Assembly (NCBI GenBank): GCA_030833685.1
Contig: JAURGS010000150.1
Coordinates: forward strand, 1-6,205
DNA from: Rhodoferax sp.
GTDB taxonomy: Bacteria; Pseudomonadota; Gammaproteobacteria; Burkholderiales; Burkholderiaceae_C
Length of the DNA: 6,205 nt
Direction: 5' to 3'
Shown here: one piece after another, positions 6,081 to 6,205 of the stretch
Numbering within the stretch: position 1 is the stretch's first letter
How the letters are laid out: the number at the start of each line of letters is the position of its first letter
Made by a program: the position numbers and the translations under genes
The notes under the pieces: model-generated
The model's database searches: none
What the model was told of the DNA's origin: nothing
The model's input: the letters and a program-made list of their open reading frames with translations, nothing else

Positions 6081-6205
6081 ATGAGCAATCTGCACCCCGT
6101 TGATCGACTCCTTCGTGCCGTCCTGGCCATTGCCCTGTTTGAGTTGGCCTACTTTTGGCTCTCAGGGGTCCTACAAATTGCGGCTTATGTCGTCGGTGCT
6201 GTCTT
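6081..6205 (+). CDS. DUF2892 (YgaP-like) small inner-membrane protein, partial at window edge
   Basis: The visible 41 residues start 'MSNLHPVDRLLRAVLAIALF' and continue with hydrophobic segments ('ELAYFWLSGVLQIAAYVVGAV'). The pattern of a short polar start with D-R-x-x-R followed by two closely spaced membrane helices is typical of DUF2892 proteins, which are usually about 60-70 residues and often end in a 'GFCPLY' motif; that end lies outside the window. An AGGAA at 6070-6074, six bases before the ATG, supports the start. Proteins of this kind are found alone or fused to rhodanese domains, often near sulfur or redox genes; their function is poorly known. Family assignment is from the N-terminal pattern only. 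Confidence 0.72.
   Translation, partial: MSNLHPVDRLLRAVLAIALFELAYFWLSGVLQIAAYVVGAV

Overview
The window looks like a piece of accessory DNA from a proteobacterium, most likely a GC-rich betaproteobacterium (Burkholderiales-like). This guess rests on the style of the IS66 proteins, codon use and the kind of recombinase module present; no chromosomal marker gene fixes it. It is essentially a nest of mobile elements, one inside another, with one ordinary gene starting at the far right edge.

Layout: (1) Bases 1-605 hold the middle part of a tyrosine recombinase (phage-type integrase). Its start lies outside the window and its C-terminus, including the H-x-x-R box and catalytic Tyr, is cut off by an insertion sequence. 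(2) Bases 606-5694 are an IS66-family element with clear terminal inverted repeats (606-632 and 5668-5694, 24 of 27 positions matching). It carries tnpA, tnpB (overlapping tnpA by GTGA) and tnpC, all on the plus strand. (3) tnpC is itself split by a second element of about 2.6 kb (about 2843-5447). This one carries, on the minus strand, a tight three-gene unit: a small protein of unknown function, a 67-residue protein of unknown function, and a 689-residue large serine recombinase. The two element/tnpC boundaries share the triplet TGG (2841-2843 and 5446-5448). Joining the flanks at that triplet restores an intact 526-residue TnpC reading frame, so the junctions look like precise site-specific integration with tnpC as the attachment site. 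(4) Bases 5695-6080 have no convincing gene. (5) From 6081 to the window edge runs the start of a small membrane protein of the DUF2892 (YgaP-like) type.

How the parts work together: the IS66 copy probably cannot move by itself, because TnpC (the DDE transposase) is interrupted after its catalytic Glu. It could become active again if the serine recombinase excised its own element. The serine-recombinase unit is compact: its genes overlap (ATGA and a 14-base overlap), so they are probably co-transcribed and translationally coupled. The most interesting feature is this small recombinase element that uses a conserved codon stretch of a transposase gene as its landing site and carries two small uncharacterised partner genes.
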